Positions 38,170-47,610 of a stretch of 64,000 nucleotides of DNA are shown piece after piece. The notes under the pieces were generated by a model. That model had not been told where the DNA came from and did no database searches. It was given only the letters and a program-made list of their open reading frames with translations. The DNA comes from Roseburia sp. 499 (GTDB taxonomy: Bacteria > Bacillota > Clostridia > Lachnospirales > Lachnospiraceae): NCBI RefSeq assembly GCF_001940225.2, contig NZ_CP135164.1:2728001-2792000 (forward strand). Direction: 5' to 3'. Every line of letters begins with the position of its first letter. The stretch's first letter is position 1. A program made the translations under genes and the position numbers.

Positions 38170-39780
38170 TTAGTATAAACTATCTTCAATCTCCTTCATC
38201 AAATCAACTACTTCATCTTCAGATGCATTTCCAATGTCAAACTTCTCTCCATCCAACTCCTGGAAATCTGCACCTTTCATCAGAGAAATGCTTCCCTCAA
38301 AATCATAAGTGTCATATTCATCGCTGTATTCATCAATAGTAAAAGTAAATCCATTCTTATCAGATTCGATGCTTCCGCTTAAGCTGAATTCTTCACTAGA
38401 AAGACTAAGTTCACCACTCTTGCTATCATAAACAAGGCTCAAAACACTCTCTCCGATTACCAAGAACTCAATTGTTTCTTCTGAACCGTCAGTCTCTCCT
38501 ACCACCTCAAAGATTGCATTTCCTTCTTCATCTACAATACGCATATTCTGCGCTCTTCTGTCTCCACCTAAGAACTGAATCTGAATAGCTTCCTCTCCCT
38601 TAGGCTGCAATTCAATACATGCTAATTTATTATCATACAGATAGAATGTGGTTGCCATATCCGGCATTTCCTCTAATATTTCTCTTAATTCATCAAATGA
38701 ATCTGCATAACTTCCCATCGTATAAGTAGGATCCAAATCTACCATTAACTCTTCCATTTCGTCTAAGCTGTCACTGGTAGCTTCTTCATATGCATCTATC
38801 AAATTCTGCATATTCTCTTTGGTAATAACAGTTTTATATCCTTTACATTCTCTGTCTTTTCCGTCTACTTCAAATTCTTCTTTTCCTGCATCTTCGAATT
38901 CCAGGCTCTTATACTCGTCTAATACAGCATCCTTCAGCTTTTCTGTTGCTTTGTCATTAGACTCCGCGCTATACAAATATTCTAATACCTTATTGAACGC
39001 TTCTACTTCATCCGACGTCATCTCTTCCATCAGATAACCGGTATTCTCTCCGGTATAGTTATATGTGAAAATTTTATCAGTAATATAAGGAATCTGTACC
39101 TGAAGTTCCTCTTCTGTCAGGTTCAATGCAAAATCAATATTTGTAGAGTATGCATTCACATTTCCTGTCAACTGTTTTCCAGATTTTCCAGACAAATAAG
39201 AACATTCCATACCCACGCCTTCTGCTTCCATGGAGAATCCCATCGTGTATTCGTTAGACTCAACAATATCGCTGAAATCAAAAGCCTTGGTCAATTCGCC
39301 CTTGTCTTCTAAAGTGTTTGTAATTGCTTTTAACACCTTATCAGATTTACTTCCCAATATGCCACAATTAAATGCAACTGCTGTTACTCCACATGCAATC
39401 ACTGCAATAATCGCAATTGCCAAAACAACCTTAGAAGCTGTACTCTTTAAAAATCCTTTCTTCTTCGGTTTTGCTCCAACCGGCTGTCCTGTCATTGGGT
39501 CAAAACTCATTGTCGGTTGCTGCTCTGACATATTGTTAGTCAACACCTGCGTAGGTGCTTCTGTAGCACTCTCTACAACTGGCTCTGTTGATTCTATCGG
39601 CGCCTCTGCCACCTGTTCAGTAACTTCTACCGGCGCCTCTGCTACCTGTTCAGTAACTTCTACCGGTGCCTCTGCTGTCTGTGCAGTTGCTTCTACCTCT
39701 GGCTCATTGTTAATTGGTTCTCCCGTCATCGGGTCAAAATTTTTCTTAATTGGTTCTCCTGTCATTGGATCAAAATTCAT
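38170..39780 (-). CDS. Membrane-anchored protein with FDPMTGEP repeats
   Basis: A 536-aa protein. The cytoplasmic N-terminus carries the motif FDPMTG(E/Q)P three times (about residues 3-10, 16-23, 91-98), separated by a Glu/Val/Thr-rich repeat (APVEVTEQVAE twice). A membrane helix follows at about 115-138, then about 390 extracellular, acidic residues (ending EEVVDLMKEIEDSLY) with no recognised fold. It lies between the ATPase and permease genes, so it is likely an accessory subunit of the exporter. Similar proteins occur in Lachnospiraceae without known function. Confidence 0.75.
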   Translation of the reverse strand: MNFDPMTGEPIKKNFDPMTGEPINNEPEVEATAQTAEAPVEVTEQVAEAPVEVTEQVAEAPIESTEPVVESATEAPTQVLTNNMSEQQPTMSFDPMTGQPVGAKPKKKGFLKSTASKVVLAIAIIAVIACGVTAVAFNCGILGSKSDKVLKAITNTLEDKGELTKAFDFSDIVESNEYTMGFSMEAEGVGMECSYLSGKSGKQLTGNVNAYSTNIDFALNLTEEELQVQIPYITDKIFTYNYTGENTGYLMEEMTSDEVEAFNKVLEYLYSAESNDKATEKLKDAVLDEYKSLEFEDAGKEEFEVDGKDRECKGYKTVITKENMQNLIDAYEEATSDSLDEMEELMVDLDPTYTMGSYADSFDELREILEEMPDMATTFYLYDNKLACIELQPKGEEAIQIQFLGGDRRAQNMRIVDEEGNAIFEVVGETDGSEETIEFLVIGESVLSLVYDSKSGELSLSSEEFSLSGSIESDKNGFTFTIDEYSDEYDTYDFEGSISLMKGADFQELDGEKFDIGNASEDEVVDLMKEIEDSLY

Positions 39781-39809
39781 TTTTCTCTCTCCTCTTTCTA
39801 TTCACAGTA

Positions 39810-40475
39810 TTACTTACAAATGTATGCTTTTACCTTTTCTATGGTTCGCTCCTTTTTCGGTAATTCTGTAATTTTTCCTTCCTTCATTACAAGACATCTG
39901 TCACATTCCATAATCTCTTGTTCGTCATGAGTCGTCATAATAATAATGCCATTCATTTTCTGATAGCTTTCCATCCACTTATGTATTCCTTCTTTGTAAT
40001 ACAAGTCCAATGCTGTGGTTGGCTCATCCATCAAAATCACAGGTGGCATATTCATCAATGCGCAGGCAATACTTACTCTACGCTTCATTCCGCCCGAAAG
40101 TTTTTCTACAGGTATATGCATCATATCCTGTAATTGCAAAAGTTCTGTCAGCTTTTCCGTTATTTCTCTATTCCCTTTCCCCCACAACCTCAGATTATCC
40201 TTTACCGATAATTCTTCAATCAATGGATTCTCTTGGGGAACATAACCACAATAGTCTCGAAAAACTTTCTTTTTTCTTAATGCATTTTCGCCAAAATACA
40301 GAATCTCACCGCCATCAGGCTTCATGATTCCAGACATAATACGCATCAGGGTAGACTTCCCACAACCGTTCTTTCCTACGATAGCAATCCGTTCCCCGCA
40401 GTTTGCCTGAAAACTAATATCCTCTAAAATGACCTTTTTCCCGTATTTTTTTTGTAAATGTGAAACTTCCACCAT
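39810..40475 (-). CDS. ABC transporter ATP-binding protein
   Basis: A 221-aa ATPase with Walker A GKNGCGKST, signature KLSGGMKRRVSIA, Walker B VILMDEPTTALD and the switch histidine in MTTHDEQE. It is the first gene of a four-gene operon with the repeat protein and two ABC-2 permeases. The substrate is unknown. Confidence 0.93.
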   Translation of the reverse strand: MVEVSHLQKKYGKKVILEDISFQANCGERIAIVGKNGCGKSTLMRIMSGIMKPDGGEILYFGENALRKKKVFRDYCGYVPQENPLIEELSVKDNLRLWGKGNREITEKLTELLQLQDMMHIPVEKLSGGMKRRVSIACALMNMPPVILMDEPTTALDLYYKEGIHKWMESYQKMNGIIIMTTHDEQEIMECDRCLVMKEGKITELPKKERTIEKVKAYICK

Positions 40476-40570
40476 TACTGCACTATTTCTACTCCCTTCT
40501 TCCTTATTTTGACATTTTTCTCAATCCTTTTTTATTTTATCTTTCTTTCTATTACTTGTCAATTTTTTAA

Positions 40571-41089
40571 CTAAGCAATCTCAATCTGGCACATTTTCAT
40601 AGCTTCCAATGCATTACTGTGACTTTGTGGTGTAACACCTGCACAGCATTTCTCTTCTACTATAACTTTTACTTCCGGTAAAAATGCTTTTATCAAAAGT
40701 GCATTGGAAATAACACAAATATCAGTACAAAGTCCTATCAAAGTAACGCTTTCCAATTCCTTTTTTCCTTTTAAATACTCTGCCAATTCCACAGAACCAA
40801 ATGTCAACTTATCAAACACTTTCATATCCGGTGTTCTTAGCTTTTCTAATCGTTTCTCAATCTTCCATCCTTCTGTTCCCTTAATACAGTGTGGTACCGG
40901 AAGCTTCTGTCCTTCCTGCGTTTCACTGTAATTGTCAAAGTGCGTATCTCTTGTAAATATAATTTCTCCCTTAAAATCTTTAATTTTTTCCTCTACCTTC
41001 GGAACAATTTCCGCTGCTTCATTGGTTCCTAATGCCCCGTTGATAAAATCCTTTTGCATGTCTACTACTACCAAAACCTGTTTTTCCAT
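40571..41089 (-). CDS. Isochorismatase-like cysteine hydrolase (nicotinamidase-like)
   Basis: A 172-aa enzyme with the catalytic triad of this family: Asp in VVVDMQKDFI, Lys in VFDKLTFGS, and Cys in LIGLCTDICVISNA. The metal-binding DTHFDNY sequence is like nicotinamidase DTHxxxH. It probably converts nicotinamide to nicotinate for NAD salvage, but other amide substrates are possible. GGAGAG lies before the ATG. It is a single-gene unit. Confidence 0.85.
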   Translation of the reverse strand: MEKQVLVVVDMQKDFINGALGTNEAAEIVPKVEEKIKDFKGEIIFTRDTHFDNYSETQEGQKLPVPHCIKGTEGWKIEKRLEKLRTPDMKVFDKLTFGSVELAEYLKGKKELESVTLIGLCTDICVISNALLIKAFLPEVKVIVEEKCCAGVTPQSHSNALEAMKMCQIEIA

Positions 41090-41124
41090 ACTTGACTCTC
41101 CTCTCGTTCTTAAATATAAACTTG

Positions 41125-44100
41125 TTACTCTATGGACTTCAACGATTCCGCCATATTGATTCTATTAATTTTTCGGCGCATGATAATATCTACGCACAAA
41201 GTAAAACCTAATACTGCTATTACAGAATACAGATAACTCTGGGGACGGATATTGATTTCAAAGGAAACCATATCTATTTTTATTTGCAACATAACAAAAC
41301 GGTGAAGTAACTTGCCCAATGGAACGCCAAAAATAATCCCCATAATAGACAGTACCATATTTTCTCGGAACACATAGGCACCAGTCTCCCTTGGATAAAA
41401 ACCTAACACCTTCAAGGTTGCAATTTCCCTAACACGTTCCGAAATATTGATATTTCCTAAATTGAATAATACAATAAACGCCAATGCAGCCGCACAACAA
41501 ATAATCAATACCACAATATAATTCATACTTTCCATCATATTCTGCACACGAAGCTTCATATCCTCTATTATTGTCATATTAGAAGCATTTTTCATATCCG
41601 ACAAGTATGATGCTATCTGATAGGCATCTGCCCCTTCCTCTAAGGCAAAGTAAATCGTCTTTGGTTCAAAAATTTCTCCAAAATATTCTTCATAGGTCTC
41701 TGCCGTTACATAGGCGTAATAGTAAGCATAATTTTCAAAAATTCCTGCTACCTTTAGAGGCTTTGTATTCTTCTCACCTACCTGTAGGGTCACCTCATCT
41801 CCTATTTTTAAGGAAAGTACCTCTGCCAACCGGTTATCAATGAGAATCTCTCCCTTTTTCGGCAACTCTACTGACTTCTCATCCAGATGGAAATTCACAC
41901 ATTGATTAATTTTTGCATCTTCCGATACCAGCAACGTCACTGTTTTACTACCATTTTCATATGGAGCATCCGCAGATGCCTCTTGTAGCACTGCACTGCC
42001 GGTAATCGCTTTTCCAAACTGCTCTTCAATCTCTTCCAGCACCGCTTTTGTAATCGCTTTGGTATAAGTAGCACTGATATCATACTGTAAAATCTCGTCA
42101 TACTGGTTATTGACAATATTGGACACAGAATCCTTCACTCCAAATCCCGCAATTACCAGCGACGTACAGCCTGCAATACCAAGTATCATCATAATCATAC
42201 GCTTTTTAAAACGAAATATATTTCTGGCTGATACCTTATGCAAGAACTTCAAATGTTTCCAGACAATTGAAATCTTTTCCAGTAAAATTCTTTTTCCGGC
42301 AGATGGTGCTTTTGGTCTTATCAAATCCGCCGGTGTATGCGCCAGCTCCAAGCGACATGCCATAAAGGTAGTTCCCACAGAACACAACAACGCTACCAAC
42401 AATGATAATAAAAATAGCCATACATTATCCACAGTAATAACGGTATCTGTAAATCCATACAACATACCATAGGCTATCCAAATTGCCATAGGAAACAGAC
42501 GTGATCCCAGAAAATATCCAATCGCTGTACCAATTCCCGCTGCACTTCCGGAATAAATGATATATTTAGAAAGAATCGCTCCTTCTGTATATCCTAATGC
42601 TCGCAATGTTCCAATTTGGGTTCGTTCATCATCTACCATTCTGGTCATAGTAGTGGAACATACCAGTGCTGCAATGAGGAAAAAGAATACCGGAAAAACT
42701 TTGGCAACTGCTTCTACAATATTTACATCACCTTCAAAACTAGCATATCCCACATTCATACTCCGATTCAATATATAAGCCTTTGGTTCTTCCACGGCTG
42801 CAAGTTCCTCTTCTGCATCCGCAATCTTCTGCTCCGCTTTTGTCGTTTCGTTTTCTAATTCCGTCACGCCATCTTCATATTCTTTCCATCCATCGGCCAA
42901 AGTCTTCTCATTTTCCGCAATTTCCTGCTCTGCCTGAATTATTTCATTCTTTCCGTTCTCAATCTGACTCTTTCCATCTGCAATCTGCACACGACTTCCT
43001 GTAAGTTTTTCATGATTTGCCTCTAATTGTTGACGTCCTGCTGCAAGTTGAGACTGACTAGCATCTAACTTTGCTCGGCTTTCTATAAGCTGAGCATTTG
43101 CCACATCTAACTGCACTTTCGTCTCACGCAATTGTAGTTCATTTGCTTCGAACTCCTCAACCGCCTGTTTCAATGCCAAATACATTTCATTCTGATTCAG
43201 TGCATCCCCCAGGCCAGCCAACTCTAACTGTTCCTTCTGAGACTTTGCCTGTTCATACTGGCTCCGACTCCTTTCTAACCCGGCAAGCCCTTGTTGATAC
43301 GCAGCAAGCCCTGCTTGATATTCTGCCAATCCCTTCTGATACTGTACTTCTCCTTCTGCAAGTGCTGCTTCTCCTTCTGTAAGCTCTTGTTCTGCTTTGG
43401 CAAGTGCATTCTCCCCTTCTGCAAGTGCTACTTCCCCTTCTCTTAATTCCTGTTCCTTTTCTGCTAGCGTATTCTTTGCCTCTTGAAGTTCCTGCTTTCC
43501 CTGTGTCAGTGCTGCTTCCCCTTCTTCCAATTCTGACTTTGCATCCAAAAGCTCCTGCTGCGCCTCGGCTGTCTTTTCCGCAAGTTCCTGCCTTGCATCC
43601 GCAATTTCTTCTTTCGCCTCTGCAATTTCTTTCACATATCGTGCTTCAATAACGGAGGTAACCCCTTGCTCTACTGTATCTGTATGGTCATCAATTTCCT
43701 TCTGATACTCATCTGTAAACGCCACATTTTTCATATCACCACAGGCATAGACTTCTTTATAATAATCAAAAGAAAATCCCTCCTGGGGTATAAAGACAAA
43801 AGCATCTATTTTCCCATTTCCAATCGTAGTCGTTCCTCTCTCCGAGTTCATATACAAAGGCGACCGTACTAATCCGGTAACCGTATAGGTATCATACGCA
43901 AAACTATCCTTGATATCCAGAGAATTTTCTGAAGAAATTGCAATCTTCTTCCCTATCATATCCCCAGAATAATAATAAGCATCTACCACGCATTCCTCTG
44001 CACGCTCCGGCATTCTTCCGGCTGTCACTATCAGTTGGTTGACCTGTGTGGTAATGGAAAGAGCCTTTAGGCAGCTCTCTTCCCCAGCTTCATTAAGATA

Positions 44101-44382
44101 AATAAAATCTTCCCAATAAGCCCCTTCTGCTTTCTCTATTCCATCCAAATTCGCTATACCTGATATCTCTTCTTCCTCAAAACCCCAAGTAGACAGGAAA
44201 CGATAATCATACATTTTCTGTTCTCGTATATACTCCTGTCCGGTCTTAAGCATAGCAGGCTTAGTGGTCTTTAATCCGGCAAAAAATCCTACTCCCAATG
44301 CAATAATAGCAAAAATGGCCATATACCTGCCCAGACTCTTTTTTATGGTTCGAAAAATATTTTTACGAAAAGCCTTTTTCAT
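41125..44382 (-). CDS. FtsX-like ABC permease with long coiled-coil loop
   Basis: A 1085-aa permease. An N-terminal helix (about 15-40) is followed by an extracellular domain, a very long heptad-rich coiled coil (about 240-555, repeating LAEGE, AEQEL and similar), then three helices, a second extracellular domain and three C-terminal helices. The two FtsX blocks are the family signature. The coil resembles those of mechanotransmitting exporters and could reach through the cell wall. ATG 44382 (with GGGTG upstream) is preferred over GTG 44391. It pairs with the ATPase immediately before it. The substrate is unknown. Confidence 0.9.
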   Translation of the reverse strand: MKKAFRKNIFRTIKKSLGRYMAIFAIIALGVGFFAGLKTTKPAMLKTGQEYIREQKMYDYRFLSTWGFEEEEISGIANLDGIEKAEGAYWEDFIYLNEAGEESCLKALSITTQVNQLIVTAGRMPERAEECVVDAYYYSGDMIGKKIAISSENSLDIKDSFAYDTYTVTGLVRSPLYMNSERGTTTIGNGKIDAFVFIPQEGFSFDYYKEVYACGDMKNVAFTDEYQKEIDDHTDTVEQGVTSVIEARYVKEIAEAKEEIADARQELAEKTAEAQQELLDAKSELEEGEAALTQGKQELQEAKNTLAEKEQELREGEVALAEGENALAKAEQELTEGEAALAEGEVQYQKGLAEYQAGLAAYQQGLAGLERSRSQYEQAKSQKEQLELAGLGDALNQNEMYLALKQAVEEFEANELQLRETKVQLDVANAQLIESRAKLDASQSQLAAGRQQLEANHEKLTGSRVQIADGKSQIENGKNEIIQAEQEIAENEKTLADGWKEYEDGVTELENETTKAEQKIADAEEELAAVEEPKAYILNRSMNVGYASFEGDVNIVEAVAKVFPVFFFLIAALVCSTTMTRMVDDERTQIGTLRALGYTEGAILSKYIIYSGSAAGIGTAIGYFLGSRLFPMAIWIAYGMLYGFTDTVITVDNVWLFLLSLLVALLCSVGTTFMACRLELAHTPADLIRPKAPSAGKRILLEKISIVWKHLKFLHKVSARNIFRFKKRMIMMILGIAGCTSLVIAGFGVKDSVSNIVNNQYDEILQYDISATYTKAITKAVLEEIEEQFGKAITGSAVLQEASADAPYENGSKTVTLLVSEDAKINQCVNFHLDEKSVELPKKGEILIDNRLAEVLSLKIGDEVTLQVGEKNTKPLKVAGIFENYAYYYAYVTAETYEEYFGEIFEPKTIYFALEEGADAYQIASYLSDMKNASNMTIIEDMKLRVQNMMESMNYIVVLIICCAAALAFIVLFNLGNINISERVREIATLKVLGFYPRETGAYVFRENMVLSIMGIIFGVPLGKLLHRFVMLQIKIDMVSFEINIRPQSYLYSVIAVLGFTLCVDIIMRRKINRINMAESLKSIE

Positions 44383-44392
44383 AATATTCACC

Positions 44393-45094
44393 CTACCATT
44401 CTATCTGCTCCACCGGTACAATTTTCTCATTCTTACACACTTCTGCAATAGTTCCGCTTTTTACCCGAATCACCCGATCCGCCATAGCCGTCAATGCAGA
44501 ATTGTGAGTAATAATCAGAACTGTCATCCCACTTTTTCGGCTTGCATCCTGCAAAAGTTTTAAAATAGCCTTTCCCGTCTGATAATCCAAGGCTCCTGTA
44601 GGCTCATCGCATAGAAGAAGTTTGGGATTCTTGGCAAGAGCTCTGGCGATGGCAACTCGTTGTTGCTCTCCACCGGACAGCTGCGCCGGAAAATTATTCA
44701 TTCGCTCTTCCAATCCTACTTCTTCTAACACCGTTGCCGGATCTAAAGGCTCTTTACAAAGCTGAGATGCAATTTCAACATTTTCCAACGCCGTCAGATT
44801 GGGAATAAGATTGTAAAACTGGAATACAAATCCAATATCATTTCTGCGATAATTTGCTAACTGCTTCTTCTTAAAGGCAGATACCTCCACACCATCTAAG
44901 AAAATCTTTCCATCGGTTAAAACATCCATACCACCCAATATATTCAACAATGTTGTTTTTCCCGCTCCCGACTGTCCTACAATGACGCAAATCTCTCCTT
45001 GTTCTATCTGAAAACTTACATCTTTCAAGGCATGAACCTTGACATCACCGGACTGGTATATTTTATTTACTTTCTGGAATTCGATAAACGCCAT
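44393..45094 (-). CDS. MacB/LolD-type ABC ATP-binding protein
   Basis: A 233-aa ATPase with Walker [10 protein letters not shown], signature [15 protein letters not shown] and Walker [13 protein letters not shown], of the class that drives FtsX-like permeases. ATG 45094 has AGGAGG 7 bases upstream; the longer frame begins in that region. The two-gene operon may export peptides or regulate cell-wall enzymes. Confidence 0.94.
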   Translation of the reverse strand: MAFIEFQKVNKIYQSGDVKVHALKDVSFQIEQGEICVIVGQSGAGKTTLLNILGGMDVLTDGKIFLDGVEVSAFKKKQLANYRRNDIGFVFQFYNLIPNLTALENVEIASQLCKEPLDPATVLEEVGLEERMNNFPAQLSGGEQQRVAIARALAKNPKLLLCDEPTGALDYQTGKAILKLLQDASRKSGMTVLIITHNSALTAMADRVIRVKSGTIAEVCKNEKIVPVEQIEW

Positions 45095-45212
45095 AGAGAT
45101 ACCTCCTAACATATATTGATACCTTTATTGTAACGTTTTTTGTAAAACTTGGGAAGAAAAGATATTCTAAAAATATAAAAATTTTAAGAAAAGGGAGTCT
45201 TTTTAACTCCCT

Positions 45213-45709
45213 TTAGATATGTATCTGAAATTCTCCAAAATCAAAAACCCCTTGCCCCTGTACTAACTTTCCGGCTTTATCCAGAGAAGCAAATGCTTTC
45301 TCGATTTCTTCTATTATTCCAACCGGAATATCCAATTGATGATGTCCCGGCAAATGTCCCGGTGTATGTATCACCATTACTTGTCGATTCCCTAAATCAA
45401 TCATTTCTTCATCATGCAAAGCTCTTGTCGGATTACCTGAAAATATTTCATACTTATCAATTTCAAACTCTTTGGGAAAGTCACAAGTTTCACAAATAAG
45501 ATTCCTCTTTACCACCTGTAACGAATCGGAAATTTTCCGCACAACCACTCCTTCTCACTTTCGTGAACTGCCATATTTTCAAAATACTTATGACCTCCAA
45601 TATGATTCCAATGGGCATGAGTAGTTACAATCTGTACGGGCAATGCTTGTATTCACTAATCACAAATGTATCCGCTTCTATTTTTTCAGCAGTAAACCAT
45701 TTTTTCATA
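45213..45709 (-). pseudogene. Decayed metallo-beta-lactamase-fold hydrolase
   Basis: The intact start codes MKKWFTAEKIEADTFVISEYKH and then breaks. The next piece, in another frame, reads LPVQIVTTHAHWNHIGGHKYF, containing the MBL metal motif with its Asp changed to Asn. A further shift gives the last 105 codons with ...MVIHTPGHLPGHHQLDI.... So there is an internal deletion and at least two frameshifts; no functional enzyme is expected. It lies just outside the integrated element. Confidence 0.88.
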
Positions 45710-45773
45710 AGCACCTCATTATATTACCATATTCTTCGTTAAATCCTACGAACAAAAAAGAGGAAAAAGAAAA

Positions 45774-45799
45774 GAGATACTTAAAAACTTAAGTATCTC
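45774..45799 (-). terminator. Orphaned terminator of the tRNA operon
   Basis: A 10-bp perfect stem, GAGATACTTA (45774-45783) with TAAGTATCTC (45790-45799), is followed on the minus strand by a T-rich run. It lies 3 bases outside the left attachment repeat, at the place where the tRNA-Leu transcript would end before the element inserted. Confidence 0.75.
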
Positions 45800-45802
45800 C
45801 TT

Positions 45803-45831
45803 AATGTTAATGCCGCAGACCGGAATCGAAC
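45803..45831. repeat. attL core repeat (tRNA-Leu 3' end)
   Basis: These 29 bp are identical to 53305-53333. They carry the acceptor 3' strand and part of the T-arm of tRNA-Leu plus flanking bases (AATGTTAATGCCGCAGACC...). This copy is a partial tRNA remnant; the intact gene is at the other copy. Confidence 0.95.
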
Positions 45832-45886
45832 AAATAGTAATTTCTAAAACACTGAAAGAAAGGGGATTTGAGAACTTCATCTTTGT

Positions 45887-45909
45887 AAAGTGTTCAAAAA
45901 AGTGTTCAA
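45887..45909 (+). repeat. Left integrase arm-type repeat pair
   Basis: AAAGTGTTCAA occurs at 45887-45897 and 45899-45909, spaced 12 bp. The same 11-mer pair occurs near the other end of the element inside int. This suggests arm-type binding sites of the integrase. The remainder of 45910-46141 holds a CACTTGC/GCAAGTG hairpin near 46008-46024 and a TTGTTTCAA/TTGAAACAA hairpin (46082-46090, 46100-46108), and no gene. Confidence 0.65.
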
Positions 45910-46141
45910 CATAAGAACTGCGCTCTTACAAACTCAAAACAAATAGCAAAAACCTTATTTATCAATTTTAAGATTATCACAAGAGATTGTCAATCCCTTT
46001 ACCGCAAGGCACTTGCAAAGCAAGTGGGGATTTACAGTCTCTTTTTATATTATATCGCAAAAAATAACAATTGATATGGCTTTGTTTCAAACGCACTTAT
46101 TGAAACAAGGCTTGTTTATCTTTCATCTTTATTATTTTCAA

Positions 46142-46738
46142 TCAAATGCCCTCACCATCTGATGTTGTTCCACCACCAGATGTTGTATCTCTGCTTGTAT
46201 TGGTTGTTGCTGTATCTGCAGAAAGCTCGCTCATTAAATACTCTAAACTTGTACCACCGATACCATTGATTACCCACTGCTTAAACTCTGTTCCATGCGT
46301 TAAATAAAATGGGTCATTTACTGAATTTCTTGTTAATGGTGCGGTTGGAATGTGACCTGCTAGGGATGGTACATACCCTTGTAACTGCTCCCATGTGTAC
46401 CAAGTATAGTTTGATTTATCTTTACTAAGTCCCTCATTGTATGCATTTGTGTACATATTGTCTCTTGTCACTAAATCCGAAGGTTTCCCGTAACATATGT
46501 CTATTGTATTTGATACACGGTTACCATTTTCATCTATGATGTATATACGATACCCAGACTGTAAAGTTTCAAAGAACATTCCAGTTGTACCGCCACCAGA
46601 TGCAGGTCCGCCACCAGTTAAACTTGTGTTTCCACCAGTATCTGATACATCTGCTAGGGCTGTCATATTTACAGATGTGATTGCCGTTGTTATTACTAAT
46701 GCTGTTGCAATAAGCTTCTTGATTTTTATATGTTTCAT
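46142..46738 (-). CDS. Secreted protein of unknown function (element cargo)
   Basis: A 198-aa protein with a clear signal peptide (basic MKHIKIKK, hydrophobic core, cleavage probably after TALA). The mature part has Gly/Thr/Ser-rich ends (GGNTSLTGGGPASGGGTTG and TTSGGGTTSDGEG) around a central domain (YRIYIIDENGNRVSNTIDICYG...). No cysteine-based lipobox or sortase motif is seen. It is not recognised. It follows the gene at 46835 on the same strand, with a hairpin between them. Confidence 0.75.
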   Translation of the reverse strand: MKHIKIKKLIATALVITTAITSVNMTALADVSDTGGNTSLTGGGPASGGGTTGMFFETLQSGYRIYIIDENGNRVSNTIDICYGKPSDLVTRDNMYTNAYNEGLSKDKSNYTWYTWEQLQGYVPSLAGHIPTAPLTRNSVNDPFYLTHGTEFKQWVINGIGGTSLEYLMSELSADTATTNTSRDTTSGGGTTSDGEGI

Positions 46739-46776
46739 TTCTGCTTTCTCCCTTCTATATCTCTTCTTATATGACG

Positions 46777-46800
46777 AAACACAGCTTTACAGCTGTGTTT
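46777..46800 (-). terminator. Hairpin between the two exported-protein genes
   Basis: A 10-bp perfect stem, AAACACAGCT (46777-46786) with AGCTGTGTTT (46791-46800), has a 4-base loop. It is a terminator or partial attenuator: the T run is short on the minus strand and better on the plus strand. Confidence 0.6.
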
Positions 46801-46834
46801 TATTTGAGATAATTTTTATCCTTTATGCTTTTAA

Positions 46835-47569
46835 TCAATAACCCTGCAACCCTTCCATGGCTGCTTCTTCTGCCTCTCTCTGTTCATCTGTTAATGAATC
46901 TGACTGTCCGCCACCTGTAATAAAATTATCTTGCATTGCTTCCATTGCTGCTCTGTCTTCATCTGAAGGAATATATACATTGTCGTTTTGATTCTGAGAG
47001 TCATTCTCAACATTAGAAGATGAAGAAGAACCGCCATTGCTGTTTCCGCTGTTTCCGTTGCCACCGGAATTGTTGTTTCCTGTGCTTCCAGGTTTACTAT
47101 TGTCTGCTACTTCCGCACTACTGTTTCCGCTATTATCAGAGGATGATGGTGTAACGATGTCTTCATTCTCAATTGCAATTTGCATTAGTACGTTTAATGC
47201 GTCTTCTGGATTGTCACCACCGTCTTTGCCTGCCATATAATAACCAAAGTACTCATCTAACTTATCTCCTGTTAATCCTGTGGCTGCACTAAACTCTTCC
47301 TTGCTCAACCACTGCCCTACGGACATGTCTAAACTTCCGTTGTTCACTGCTACGTTACTTCCGTCTCCAGAACCCCTTTCATACTCACGCAAACTATTTA
47401 TTGCACTACAAATAGCGCTATTCATAGAATCAATAGCGTTACTTGTTATCTCTCCTACTTTTATATCCTTTTCATTTCCTTTTAGCAGAAATCTACTGCC
47501 TATGGCAACTGCCCCAACTGCTCCGACTGCTATTACCGGAATAACAATCTTCTTATAATTCTTTTTCAT
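46835..47569 (-). CDS. Membrane-anchored low-complexity surface protein (element cargo)
   Basis: A 244-aa protein with an uncleaved N-terminal helix (VIPVIAVGAVGAVAIGSRFLL), a helical domain (SLDMSVGQWLSKEEFSAATGLTGDKLDEYFGYYMAGKDGG), and a Ser/Gly/Asn-rich linker of about 55 residues before an acidic tail (DEDRAAMEAMQDNFITGGG). It is not recognised. The composition suggests an extended surface stalk. AAGGAGG lies before the ATG. Its leader contains the interleaved inverted repeats at 47618-47683. Confidence 0.75.
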   Translation of the reverse strand: MKKNYKKIVIPVIAVGAVGAVAIGSRFLLKGNEKDIKVGEITSNAIDSMNSAICSAINSLREYERGSGDGSNVAVNNGSLDMSVGQWLSKEEFSAATGLTGDKLDEYFGYYMAGKDGGDNPEDALNVLMQIAIENEDIVTPSSSDNSGNSSAEVADNSKPGSTGNNNSGGNGNSGNSNGGSSSSSNVENDSQNQNDNVYIPSDEDRAAMEAMQDNFITGGGQSDSLTDEQREAEEAAMEGLQGY

Positions 47570-47610
47570 TTTCCTTCCTCCTTTGGGATTTATTTTTGTT
47601 ATTTACGTTT

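Noticed and set aside
42557..43652. Several plus-strand open frames antisense to the FtsX coil
   Set aside because: They are Leu/Pro/Ser-rich products of the repetitive coiled-coil codons read backwards, without ribosome sites.
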